NCBI GenBank assembly: GCA_000687655.1
Contig: JHWR01000011.1
Location: forward strand, 45,108-109,107
From: Lachnospiraceae bacterium YSB2008
GTDB lineage: Bacteria; Bacillota; Clostridia; Lachnospirales; Lachnospiraceae
Length of the DNA stretch: 64,000 bases
Direction of reading: 5' to 3'
Of the stretch, positions 45,767-54,507 are shown piece by piece (the first letter of the stretch is position 1; every line of letters begins with the position of its first letter). Below the pieces are notes generated by a model, which ran no database searches, was not told the origin of the DNA, and saw nothing but the letters and a program-made list of their open reading frames with translations. Made by a program: the position numbers and the translations under genes.

Positions 45767-48745
45767 TTATTTCTTTTTAGCTGAGGTTGGCTTCTTATTC
45801 TCAACACCTTTACCCTTAGCTTTTTTATTTGATTTAGTATTATTCTGAGCTTCCAGATTTCTTGCTTCTGTAAGCTGTCTCTGTTTTTCTATAAGAGTGT
45901 GTACAAAGTCAGCAGGAGTTCTTGAACTCAGATTCTGTAAAGCTTCAGCAAAATCATTATCTGTATATCCCCTGAAAGTATTACGGAACTGTCTTTCATT
46001 GTCCGGTCCTCTACGCTTCAAAGTTCCAACTTTATCCCAAGGCACATCCTTTACAAGCTTTTCAGGATCAGAATTAATCTCATTGAAGCCTCTGGTCTTT
46101 CCATCAAGTAAAAGATATTCTGCGATTACCTTTTTACTCTTTCTGATAGTTTCCGCTGTATCCTCATTTGCTCTGATCTTATTATTAAGAGCTGTACGAA
46201 GAGATCTTGCCTTATTCTGGAGTCTTTCCATACGAGCTTCAATTGTATTTCCAAAAACAAGCTTTTTAAGCTGCTCATCGTTAATATGGGCGGCATTGTA
46301 GTTTTCTCTGACACTTACAAGCATGTCACCACCATGGCCACTCGTTGCCTGACGAATGACAGCAGGTGTAATGATTGCTTCCAGAACCTGTTTATTCGCA
46401 GCATTGTATTCTGCTTCAACAGCTTCACTTATGGACGGATCTGAAACAGGAACCGGCTTCTCAAGACTGGACTTTTCACCTTTTATTGCTCTGGTTACGT
46501 TTCTTGTCTTTATAATCTCAAGAACTATTTTTCTCTTTTCATCAATCGTCTTATTTCTATCCTTGAGTTTGGTCTGAAGAGCTTCAATTCTTTCTTTTGC
46601 AGATGGCATATATCTTACCATAACTGCACTGTTCTCCAACTTTCCGACTTCTGCCTTTAAAGCATATTCCTTAAGCATGTCATCGAGTCTTCCACCATGA
46701 CCTTTTCCTATAGCTCTTACAGATTCACGGCGCATATTCTCAGTTTCGGTACAACGAGTTACAAATCTGTTGATTGTATCATTGCCTCTTAACTCATCTG
46801 CTTTCCTGTTTACCTGATCTTCTGTAACCATGGTGCTGTCAAGTCTGTCTCTATGGTTTCTTATAGAATCAGCTATATGTCTTGCGGCAAGTATTTTGAA
46901 TATCTTGTCACCAAGTTGCATATCATTAGTGCTTCTGACACTGGCCTGGATATCTTCAATATACTGTGCAGCAGTTACATGAGCTGCAGGCAATACATTT
47001 TGAGCAGGCATTTCATTTATCCTGATGTTATTATCCTGGCTTTCATCTAAATGATTATCATCTATATGGTTGTCATCGTTGTTGTTATCTTCAATTTTAA
47101 GACCATTGATATCATTCTTATGATCACCATTCAGGATGTTTTCACCGATACTCTCTCGTTCGCTTTTGTTTTCTATAATGATATTATCATTTGACTCGTC
47201 ATTGTTTTCTATTTTGATTTCATCAGTCGGGTGAAGCTTATTTATATCAGTTCCTATGTTTAAGTAACCGTTAAGCAAATCAAGTTGAATAGTAAGGCTC
47301 TTCGAATAGGCAGGTCCTAAGGCTTCGCAGGTTCTTTGGAAATTTGTTTTGTCATATCCTTCCTCTGTTCGATTGAGAAAAGATCCTAAACTCTGTACAT
47401 ATTCAATACACTTCTTATAGTTATCCTCTATATTTTCGGTGTCTTTAAGCTTATTTCCATAGAATTCCCATGCCTTATAAAGCATGCTGTCAGTTTCTTG
47501 TAATTGACTAATAAGATTATTATTAATAAAGAATCCAAAGTTTGAAATATGATTAATCACACTTGCATCTTTTATTCGGTATGCAGCCTTTTTCTTATTA
47601 TTAGGCATTCCTGATAAGATGTATTCTTCAATTTTAGCCTCAGGATCTACACTTCTGATCATCTGGTTTAATCCCAGATGATAAACAGAATTAAGTCTCT
47701 TCAGACTCTCTATAAACTCTTTCTTATCTTTATCAGGGGCAGCCTCATATATTATCTCAAAATTTGTTTTCTGAGATTCATTTTTCTTTTCAAGAAACGC
47801 TTTAAATTCATTTATTCTATCATAATCATGTCTTATATCTTCATTAAGTTTATTTCTTGAATTAATCTCGTCCTGAACCAGATTTTTTATGAACTCATCT
47901 TTGTCCTTACTGTTTTCAATAAGTCTTGCTTCAGTACGGACCACATGATCTTTTACTTCATCAGTATCTGTACTATATAAATCCGCATTAGCGAAAACAG
48001 CATCTCCAAACCTTCTTAAACTATAATGGATTTTCTCGTTGTTTCTCAGACTTTTATAATTGGCAACAGTATTTCTAAAAAATCTACCTATTCTATTCGC
48101 TTCGTCATCACTAAGTCCCTTACCTTCTTCCTTCAGTTCTAAATACTCATCAAAAGAAGGTACATTTTCTTCGTCTTTAATACCATCATCTTCATTATCA
48201 TCAATCAGATCTATATACTCATTTTGAATTTTTTCGCGAGCTTCATCATCAAGGATGGAATCATCACGGTGGATATTATTATAATCTATCACTGAATCTT
48301 CTTTGTTTTTTTGATTTTCTTCCCACCTACGATCTTCAAGAATAGCATCTGCTCTTTCCTGTAGCTTTTCAATGTCAACATCAGTTTCGTATACAGAATT
48401 AATCTTTGTAACAAGCTCGATGAATCTCTTCATATCATCTTCATCCAAAGTAACTAATATCTTGTATACATTGACATTCATTTTTTCATCCATATTTGAT
48501 AAAAACCAATCAAAGTCTTCTATAACTTCAAGTGATTCTTCAAGCTCCTGATCAGAGACTTCTTTGCTGATTTTTTCAATATGCTTTAAATAATTATCAA
48601 AATCCTTATAAAGATTCGACTTTTTATCATCCGCCTTGGCCTCTGATTTACCTAAAAGCTGTCTTAACTCCTCGATTTCTTCACTTGTAACAAGGTTTCC
48701 CTGTGCCTTTTTCTCTTTAAAAACATCAATACTGCAAACCGGCAT
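45767..48745 (-). CDS. 992-residue protein of unknown function with two internal repeat families
   Basis: I do not recognise this family. There is no signal peptide or membrane segment. It is mostly helical and rich in Asp, Glu, Asn and Lys, with an Asn/Asp-rich spacer at about 505-580. Three related ~55-60-residue units lie in the first half (about 75-128, 306-362, 444-504), sharing FL, then xxFxx..EAAP/T, and a L(N/T)xVY or LNGYLNIG core. The second half has a duplicated module: VRAIGKGHGGRLDDMLKEY (676-694) and IRQATSGHGGDMLVSVREN (797-815), each followed by a helical segment with E(R/A)xExLQxK. The last 25 residues are Lys-rich. Start ATG with AAAGGAGGAT. A promoter with an extended -10 lies in front. 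It sits between thiI and tRNA-Glu. It could be an effector, scaffold or nucleic-acid-associated protein; nothing more is supported. Confidence 0.85.
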   Translation of the reverse strand: MPVCSIDVFKEKKAQGNLVTSEEIEELRQLLGKSEAKADDKKSNLYKDFDNYLKHIEKISKEVSDQELEESLEVIEDFDWFLSNMDEKMNVNVYKILVTLDEDDMKRFIELVTKINSVYETDVDIEKLQERADAILEDRRWEENQKNKEDSVIDYNNIHRDDSILDDEAREKIQNEYIDLIDDNEDDGIKDEENVPSFDEYLELKEEGKGLSDDEANRIGRFFRNTVANYKSLRNNEKIHYSLRRFGDAVFANADLYSTDTDEVKDHVVRTEARLIENSKDKDEFIKNLVQDEINSRNKLNEDIRHDYDRINEFKAFLEKKNESQKTNFEIIYEAAPDKDKKEFIESLKRLNSVYHLGLNQMIRSVDPEAKIEEYILSGMPNNKKKAAYRIKDASVINHISNFGFFINNNLISQLQETDSMLYKAWEFYGNKLKDTENIEDNYKKCIEYVQSLGSFLNRTEEGYDKTNFQRTCEALGPAYSKSLTIQLDLLNGYLNIGTDINKLHPTDEIKIENNDESNDNIIIENKSERESIGENILNGDHKNDINGLKIEDNNNDDNHIDDNHLDESQDNNIRINEMPAQNVLPAAHVTAAQYIEDIQASVRSTNDMQLGDKIFKILAARHIADSIRNHRDRLDSTMVTEDQVNRKADELRGNDTINRFVTRCTETENMRRESVRAIGKGHGGRLDDMLKEYALKAEVGKLENSAVMVRYMPSAKERIEALQTKLKDRNKTIDEKRKIVLEIIKTRNVTRAIKGEKSSLEKPVPVSDPSISEAVEAEYNAANKQVLEAIITPAVIRQATSGHGGDMLVSVRENYNAAHINDEQLKKLVFGNTIEARMERLQNKARSLRTALNNKIRANEDTAETIRKSKKVIAEYLLLDGKTRGFNEINSDPEKLVKDVPWDKVGTLKRRGPDNERQFRNTFRGYTDNDFAEALQNLSSRTPADFVHTLIEKQRQLTEARNLEAQNNTKSNKKAKGKGVENKKPTSAKKK

Positions 48746-48811
48746 TTTTTTATCCTCCTTTTATAGCATTTTATATACCGAACTACATGGATTTTTCCAT
48801 TTGATATTTGC

Positions 48812-48820
48812 ATTATATCA
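48812..48820 (-). promoter_or_regulatory. Extended -10 promoter of the 992-residue gene
   Basis: TGATATAAT on the minus strand is an extended -10 (TG, one base, TATAAT). It is 67 bp before the ATG at 48745. The -35 is weak. Confidence 0.6.
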
Positions 48821-48863
48821 GAATAATGGCAACAAAAGAGCAACTTAAAAAAAAGCACAAAAA

Positions 48864-48889
48864 AACCGCACAACCATGTGCGGTTTTTA
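48864..48889 (-). terminator. Terminator after tRNA-Glu
   Basis: AAAACCGCACA and its complement (TGTGCGGTTTT) surround a short loop, with T-rich tail on the minus strand, directly after the tRNA. The T-run on both sides means it may also stop read-through in the other direction. Confidence 0.85.
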
Positions 48890-48890
48890 G

Positions 48891-48962
48891 CAGTCTGTAG
48901 GGGAATCGAACCCCTGTTTTCGCCGTGAGAGGGCGACGTCTTAGCCGCTTGACCAACAGACC
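48891..48962 (-). tRNA. tRNA-Glu (anticodon CTC)
   Basis: 72 nt on the minus strand. Acceptor GGTCTGT/ACAGACT (with one G-T pair), D arm with GTCAAGCGGCTAAGAC, anticodon stem TCGCC/GGCGA enclosing loop CTCTCAC with CTC at 34-36, and T arm AGGGGTTCGATTCCCCT. No encoded CCA. The loop start was chosen so that U33 and A37 are in place. A second Glu tRNA with anticodon TTC must be elsewhere. Confidence 0.95.
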
Positions 48963-48982
48963 ATATTCATACAACAGATGTG

Positions 48983-49011
48983 AGTATATCAAAACAGTAT
49001 GAATAATGCAA
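48983..49011 (-). promoter_or_regulatory. tRNA-Glu promoter flanked by an inverted repeat
   Basis: TTGCAT (49006-49011), a 17-base spacer and TATACT (48983-48988). Two 9-base arms, TATTCATAC and GTATGAATA, lie on either side of the -10, about 24 bases apart, and could be a protein-binding palindrome or a chance AT-rich repeat. Confidence 0.75.
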
Positions 49012-49062
49012 GCACTTTTTTATCTTTTTTTTAGTGATTTTATAAAAGAAAAATCCTAAGGT

Positions 49063-50211
49063 TTATCCTCTGGTATAATGCCTAAGCATAGGAAGAAGCT
49101 CGCCGATAGATGTTATAACATAGTCCACTTCTTCTTCAGTATTGTTCTCTGAAAGGCTGAATCTTATTGTAGATTCTATCATCTCCTCAGAAAGTCCTAT
49201 ATCACGAAGCACTTTGCTGCCCTTCTTTGAAGGCTTATTCGTAGAGCATGCAGAACCACTTGATACGTATATTCCTTTATCTTCAAGTGAATGAAGCATT
49301 ACCTCTGAGCGAACACCTACAAAGCTCAGACTGGCAATATGCGGAGCATCTCCTGAATTATTATATACATTTTCATATGAAGTCAGTCCATTTATAAGTC
49401 TTTCCTTAAGCGCTGTCATAGTCGTTACATTTTCAGAAAGCTTCTTATATGCAATTTCAGCAGCAACTCCAAAACCTGCTATACCGGGAACATTTTCAGT
49501 TCCGGAACGCATGCCCTTTTCCTGACCACCGCCATAGATGATAGGTCTGATAAGAGTACCTTTCTTTACATATAAAGCAGCAATTCCTTTTGGCCCATGG
49601 ATTTTATGAGCACTTACTGTCAGAAGATCCACCAGAAGCTTTGATGGAACAACCTCCATCTTACCAAAGCCCTGTGTAGCATCTGTATGAACTATGATAT
49701 CTTTATTAAAGCTTTTTACAGTCTTAGCTATATCAGCGATAGGATTGATGCTGCCGAGCTCGTTATTTACAAGCATAACAGATACAAGAATAGTGTCATC
49801 ACGCAGTGCTTCCTTTACCTTCTCAGGAGTGATCATGCCCTTCTGATCCGGTTCAATATATGTTATCTCATACCCTTCCTTTGTAAGAAATTCCGCTGTT
49901 GCAAGAATTGACGCATGCTCTATGGAAGAAACAATGATATGCTTTCCCTTTCTTCTTTTTGCAAGAGCCGTACCGATAAGAGCCATATTGTTGGACTCGG
50001 TACCACATGATGTGTAGAACAATTCATCTTCTCTGCACTTCAGTATCCCTGACAATATCTTTGTAGTTTTCTCTATATATCTTTCCGCATCCACGCCCTT
50101 CATATGAAGTGAGGACGGATTGCCATAATCCTCTGTGAGGACCTTCATCATTACCTCAGCCACTTCAGGATATACCGCTGTAGTAGCTGAATTATCAAAA
50201 TAAACTTCCAT
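49063..50211 (-). CDS. NifS/IscS-type cysteine desulfurase
   Basis: PLP enzyme that frees sulfur from cysteine for Fe-S clusters or thiolation. PLP lysine in SAHKIHGPKGIAALYVK, persulfide Cys in SSGSACSTNKPSKKG. Length 382 is typical of the group IscS/NifS. It is the last gene of the MPE-nifS pair, 7 bp after the phosphoesterase gene. Because ThiI in Firmicutes lacks a rhodanese domain, this may be its partner (as NifZ in B. subtilis), but that is inference. Confidence 0.93.
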   Translation of the reverse strand: MEVYFDNSATTAVYPEVAEVMMKVLTEDYGNPSSLHMKGVDAERYIEKTTKILSGILKCREDELFYTSCGTESNNMALIGTALAKRRKGKHIIVSSIEHASILATAEFLTKEGYEITYIEPDQKGMITPEKVKEALRDDTILVSVMLVNNELGSINPIADIAKTVKSFNKDIIVHTDATQGFGKMEVVPSKLLVDLLTVSAHKIHGPKGIAALYVKKGTLIRPIIYGGGQEKGMRSGTENVPGIAGFGVAAEIAYKKLSENVTTMTALKERLINGLTSYENVYNNSGDAPHIASLSFVGVRSEVMLHSLEDKGIYVSSGSACSTNKPSKKGSKVLRDIGLSEEMIESTIRFSLSENNTEEEVDYVITSIGELLPMLRHYTRG

Positions 50212-50218
50212 ATAACAC

Positions 50219-51400
50219 CTATTTAAAACTAATATTTACAACTGTCACTTCGCTGTCAGTACCAACCCTGATAGGAGGTCCGTAATATCCAACGCCTGCG
50301 GTTACTATAGTATCTATTCCGTACAGATTCTTAACGCCGTATGCATTCTCATTGAAAAATGGAACGACAAGATTTCCAGGAAATACCTGTCCGTTATGTG
50401 TATGTCCACAGAATACAACGTCAGCACCATTTTCCGCCAGTTCCTTGAATTCAATGGGTTCATGCTGAAGCACAAGCACCGGCTTGGTCTTATCAACTTC
50501 ACTGAGGAGCTCTTTTGCGCTCATTCTTTTGCTTGTACCGTCTCCGGCCTTCTCTCCGTCCACACGTCCGGACAGAACAATCTCACCATTGGCTATCTCT
50601 ACATTTTCATCATAAAGAACCGTAAAACCGGAAGCCTTGAAGAACTGTTCCATCTCCTTGGTTCTGAAAGCTTCGGAAACCGGCGATACAGGGAAACCAC
50701 TGAAAAGGTTCTCATCAACGTCATGATTTCCGCACACAGCATAAACTCCATACTTTGCTTTCATCTGAGACAATGCAGATGAATACTTCTCAGGATTCTT
50801 CAGCCCTGCATAATTACTTGTGAATATATCACCGGCGATAACGATAACATCAGGATCTACGGAATTAACTTCTTCAACCATCTTTTCAGTAGCTCTGACA
50901 TCTGAATTCACACTGAGATGAAGATCCGCAATAAGTACGACCTTCAGTTCTTTAACTGATTCAGTTGTTTTATCTATACTGATATCATAATTAACTATCT
51001 TTGGATTCTGTGCATGTATGAGTCCGTATGCAAACACAAGCAAAGCCACAACAAAAGCCACATTGAAGGCCTGACCGAGAGCCCTCTGCTCTTCATCCTT
51101 TCTGACCTTGCATATAATATGAGTGATTATCGTAACAAAAATAACCAGCCCCGAATAATACATAAAGAATCCAAGCCATATATTTCCGAATCCCATACAG
51201 AAGTATTTGAAGTTACACTTTGGAAGAAATGTACCAAGAACAGGCACAAGTGCCAGGAATGCATAAATGATTATTCTCAGAACTCTTGTTTTTTTGCCGA
51301 TACCCTTATAGAATCTGTTTTTTTCAATAACATATTCTGTCAGTATCGACATGGCAGTCTGAATGATAACATAAAGAACTAAGAAGGTTTTGCCAAACAT
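50219..51400 (-). CDS. Membrane-anchored metallophosphoesterase
   Basis: About four N-terminal membrane segments (first ~135 residues), then a calcineurin-like phosphoesterase domain with IADLHLS, AGDIFTSN, CGNHDVDEN, QHEP and CGHTHNGQVFPG, the full two-metal set. Domain and position resemble YkuE/LpxH-like proteins; substrate unknown. A frame extends to 51520, but the ATG at 51400 follows AAGGAG by six bases and gives 393 residues. It starts 10 bp after rsmE. Confidence 0.92.
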   Translation of the reverse strand: MFGKTFLVLYVIIQTAMSILTEYVIEKNRFYKGIGKKTRVLRIIIYAFLALVPVLGTFLPKCNFKYFCMGFGNIWLGFFMYYSGLVIFVTIITHIICKVRKDEEQRALGQAFNVAFVVALLVFAYGLIHAQNPKIVNYDISIDKTTESVKELKVVLIADLHLSVNSDVRATEKMVEEVNSVDPDVIVIAGDIFTSNYAGLKNPEKYSSALSQMKAKYGVYAVCGNHDVDENLFSGFPVSPVSEAFRTKEMEQFFKASGFTVLYDENVEIANGEIVLSGRVDGEKAGDGTSKRMSAKELLSEVDKTKPVLVLQHEPIEFKELAENGADVVFCGHTHNGQVFPGNLVVPFFNENAYGVKNLYGIDTIVTAGVGYYGPPIRVGTDSEVTVVNISFK

Positions 51401-51410
51401 TATCCGCTCC

Positions 51411-52208
51411 TTATCTATCAAGCATAAACATAAGTATTGAAAGGATAGCAAGACCTGCTGTTTCTGTCCTGAGTATCCTGTGTCCCAGAGAAATGATCTT
51501 TGCGCCACTCGCTTTCGCAAGCTCTATCTCTGACACTGCAAATCCACCCTCCGGTCCTATGAAGATTCCGATACTCTTTTTATCTCTCTCTATTCCATTA
51601 TCCCCATCAGGACCTGAATTCGATCCATTCAAAGAGACAATATCCATAACATCATGAATAATATCACGTGAATATTCCATGCCCTCAGCATCCTCATAAG
51701 GCACGAGTATTATATCATATGATTTCGAATAGTCCATAGCTTCTTTATAGCTCATATATGACTTAACCTCAGGGATTATGCCTCTTCCGGACTGTTTTGC
51801 CGCCGACTCAGCTATAAGCTGATATCTGTTAATCTTCTTATCTTTCTTTTTATCATCGAGCTTTACGACAGTCCTGTCCATCATTACAGGAACTATGTCA
51901 TGTACACCGAGCTCAACTGCCTTCTGAATGATAAGCTCCATCTTATCACCCTTTGGCACACCCTGAAACAGTGTGATATCAGCAGGAAGCTCTGCAGCAG
52001 TATCACATATATCAACTATATCAGCCACGACCTCACCATCGCTTATGGAGCTGAGGGTCGAGATATAATCTCTTCCCCTGCCGTCGCTTATGATCACTTC
52101 ATCACCAACTGAAAGTCTGAGAACATTCTTGATATGATTCACATCCTCGCCGGTAATGCTGATGCTCTTCTCATATTCATTTATACTGCCTGTAAAAAAC
52201 CTGTGCAT
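51411..52208 (-). CDS. rsmE: 16S rRNA m3U1498 methyltransferase
   Basis: SPOUT methyltransferase. N-terminal PUA-like part, then C-terminal knot with FIGPEGGFAVSEIELAK and LGHRILRTETAGLAIL. Length 265 is normal. Follows prmA by 77 bp in the conserved order. Confidence 0.95.
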   Translation of the reverse strand: MHRFFTGSINEYEKSISITGEDVNHIKNVLRLSVGDEVIISDGRGRDYISTLSSISDGEVVADIVDICDTAAELPADITLFQGVPKGDKMELIIQKAVELGVHDIVPVMMDRTVVKLDDKKKDKKINRYQLIAESAAKQSGRGIIPEVKSYMSYKEAMDYSKSYDIILVPYEDAEGMEYSRDIIHDVMDIVSLNGSNSGPDGDNGIERDKKSIGIFIGPEGGFAVSEIELAKASGAKIISLGHRILRTETAGLAILSILMFMLDR

Positions 52209-52285
52209 GGCACACTCCTGAAAATTATAATATATAAATTGATATTGAGAGCCGTGACTCTACAGTAACCCTTTGATCAATAATG

Positions 52286-53227
52286 TCATCGTGCTACAAA
52301 ACATACCCATTCATTTAAATGAACAGTATCTATTATATCAAAGCCGTTCTTGAGAAGTGCAGCTCTGACTTCATCCTCTTTCGTATCGATGATACCTGAA
52401 GTTATAAAGAGCCCGTCTTCCTTCATGAAAGGTCTGACCTTCTCAGAAAGCGGAATGATTACATCTGCGAGAATATTGGCAACTACTATATCATACTTCT
52501 TATCTGCCGGTTTTGAATCATCAGCCAGAAGGTTACCGACTTCGAAATCAATCCTGTCTTCTTTAAATCCATTTACAGAAGCATTCTCGTGGCTCGACTT
52601 GATAGCCTGAGGATCTATATCAATACCCTTTACATATCCCGCTCCGAGATATACTCCGATCATAGAAAGTATTCCACTTCCGCATCCTATATCGAAAATG
52701 GAGTCACCATCCTTAAGATACTTTTTTATCTGACCTATACAGAGATTTGTAGTCTCGTGAGCACCGGTTCCAAATGCCATAACCGATTCTATACGGACAA
52801 CAGTATCATCTTCTTTAATCTCATCCCAGGTCATCCAGTTCGGAAGAATAACTATATCATCATATAATCTGAAAGGCTTGAAGAATTCCTTCCAGTTATT
52901 CTGCCATGTTGAATCATCACTTGTAGGCTCCATACTGATGTTTCCTGTCCCTACATCAATGAATTCAGAAAGTCTCTTCAACTCCTCAGAAACACTTCTG
53001 CGAAGTCCGTCTATATCATATCCTTCCGGCAGGAAGCAGGATACTTTGGCTGTACCGTCATCCTCTCCAACAAGCGGAATATCAACAAACATCTCTGATA
53101 TCTCTTCCTCAGTGAGCGGTACATTGTCCTCTATCATAACACCTTCAGCACCCGATTCATTTAAGAATTCACTGAGAAGATCTTCTGCCTCTACTGTTGT
53201 TTCTATCGTGAACTTAGTCCAAATCAT
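52286..53227 (-). CDS. prmA: Ribosomal protein L11 methyltransferase
   Basis: Methylates L11 using SAM. SAM-binding motif IFDIGCGSGILSMIGVYLGA, catalytic NI L motif VVANILADVI. Length 313 is normal. Its usual neighbour dnaJ is separated by a lipoprotein gene. Confidence 0.96.
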   Translation of the reverse strand: MIWTKFTIETTVEAEDLLSEFLNESGAEGVMIEDNVPLTEEEISEMFVDIPLVGEDDGTAKVSCFLPEGYDIDGLRRSVSEELKRLSEFIDVGTGNISMEPTSDDSTWQNNWKEFFKPFRLYDDIVILPNWMTWDEIKEDDTVVRIESVMAFGTGAHETTNLCIGQIKKYLKDGDSIFDIGCGSGILSMIGVYLGAGYVKGIDIDPQAIKSSHENASVNGFKEDRIDFEVGNLLADDSKPADKKYDIVVANILADVIIPLSEKVRPFMKEDGLFITSGIIDTKEDEVRAALLKNGFDIIDTVHLNEWVCFVAR

Positions 53228-53241
53228 ATGAAATCTCCTAA

Positions 53242-54450
53242 TTATATATATGTAAAGTACGCCTGATCCTTATAGAAACAGAGTCTGTGAGTTGAAACGT
53301 AGTCAGCATTCTCTGTAAATGAACCGTCATTGTTATAAGTAATATTATTATTTACATAGCTGACGGCATAAGCATAAACCGTATCATTCTGGATACTTAG
53401 TACTATGATGCCATTGTCTCCGACGTCCTTAGAATTCAGCTTAAGTATACATTCAACCTGACCATCACAATTGAGATCATGGAAATCCCTGCCGATTACA
53501 TCATAATCATAGAATTTACTTGCATTTCCCTTGGTAAGGTAAGTGGAAAAACTCACATTTCCAACAGTATCACTATAACCATCTCCGGTAACGCCGTAAA
53601 CGTCTCCGTTATTATTCATCACATCGTCTACTCTCTTCTCAACCTCTTCATCGGAAAGCCCCATGGAAGTTGAAGGAGTATTGACATATTCTATGATAGG
53701 CAGATATACATCAGTCCTTACCTCACTCAGATGCTCCGCCCCCGGAACAACATCCTTTACCGGAGTATATTCATCGGCGCCCTGTCCCGGCTCAAGCTCC
53801 TGGTCGCATAAATTCTCAGATTCCATCTCTGTTCCGGTGAACCACATCTTGTTCATACTCATATAGCCCATATGACCCCAGTAGCTGATCATGCCCTTCT
53901 CAGGCATGGAATAAAATGAAGTATGTCCGCAATAGGTCGTCCATACATCCTCAGCCGTTGTACCATCAGCTTTATACATCTTTATGAAGTAATCAGCCTC
54001 ACAGGTACCGTACCTTATGAAGAGTTCCGGCGTACCGTCATCATCTATATCATAAATGAAATATCCGGTCGAAGGAACCAGTACATCCTGCTCATCTATA
54101 GGCTGATAAGTCTCACCCTGAACTTCGCCAAGCTTATCATAGAAGGCCTTCTGCCAGTCATTTAAATCATCGTAGCTAATAGAGAACTCTTCTGCATCCT
54201 TATCAGCATCAAATGTATTGCTGTCTTCTTCAACCTTAGCTTCCGTTGTCGAATCGCTCTCTGTTGCAGCTTCAGTAGTACTGTCATCAGAATTACCGGC
54301 TACATCGGGTGTATCGTCAGAAGCAGTTTCAGTTGTATCACTTTCAACTGTATCTATATCGTTCTCCTTACCACCAAGCTTAAAATCGCAGGCAGTCATT
54401 GAAAACATCATAGCGGCTGCGATAATCACAGCCATAATTTTCTTATGCAT
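53242..54450 (-). CDS. Secreted lipoprotein with Asp-rich Ca-binding-like segments
   Basis: 402 residues from ATG at 54450 (AAAGGA site 6-7 bases upstream). Lipobox MTAC at about 18-21. An acidic Thr/Ser-rich spacer follows to about residue 80. Two DxDxDG-like stretches (DIDDDGTPELFI and DLNCDGQVECIL) resemble calcium-binding or FG-GAP/EF-hand-like repeats. Function unknown; extracellular and membrane-anchored. It lies between dnaJ (after a terminator) and prmA (14 bp), inserted into a normally contiguous order. Confidence 0.82.
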   Translation of the reverse strand: MHKKIMAVIIAAAMMFSMTACDFKLGGKENDIDTVESDTTETASDDTPDVAGNSDDSTTEAATESDSTTEAKVEEDSNTFDADKDAEEFSISYDDLNDWQKAFYDKLGEVQGETYQPIDEQDVLVPSTGYFIYDIDDDGTPELFIRYGTCEADYFIKMYKADGTTAEDVWTTYCGHTSFYSMPEKGMISYWGHMGYMSMNKMWFTGTEMESENLCDQELEPGQGADEYTPVKDVVPGAEHLSEVRTDVYLPIIEYVNTPSTSMGLSDEEVEKRVDDVMNNNGDVYGVTGDGYSDTVGNVSFSTYLTKGNASKFYDYDVIGRDFHDLNCDGQVECILKLNSKDVGDNGIIVLSIQNDTVYAYAVSYVNNNITYNNDGSFTENADYVSTHRLCFYKDQAYFTYI

Positions 54451-54470
54451 AATAAATCCTTTCACAAGTC

Positions 54471-54502
54471 AAAAAACTCCGACCAAATATGGCCGGAGTT
54501 TT
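54471..54502 (-). terminator. Terminator after dnaJ
   Basis: An imperfect AAAACTCCGGCC/GGTCGGAGTTTT stem with a 6-base loop, and T6 on the minus strand. It ends the stress operon just before the lipoprotein gene. Confidence 0.88.
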
Positions 54503-54507
54503 CAAAA

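Noticed and set aside
45717..48900. Possible integration of the 992-residue gene at tRNA-Glu
   Set aside because: No integrase and no convincing repeat of the tRNA end; the closest match (CAGTCTTTA near 45721) is only about 8 bases and belongs to a terminator stem.
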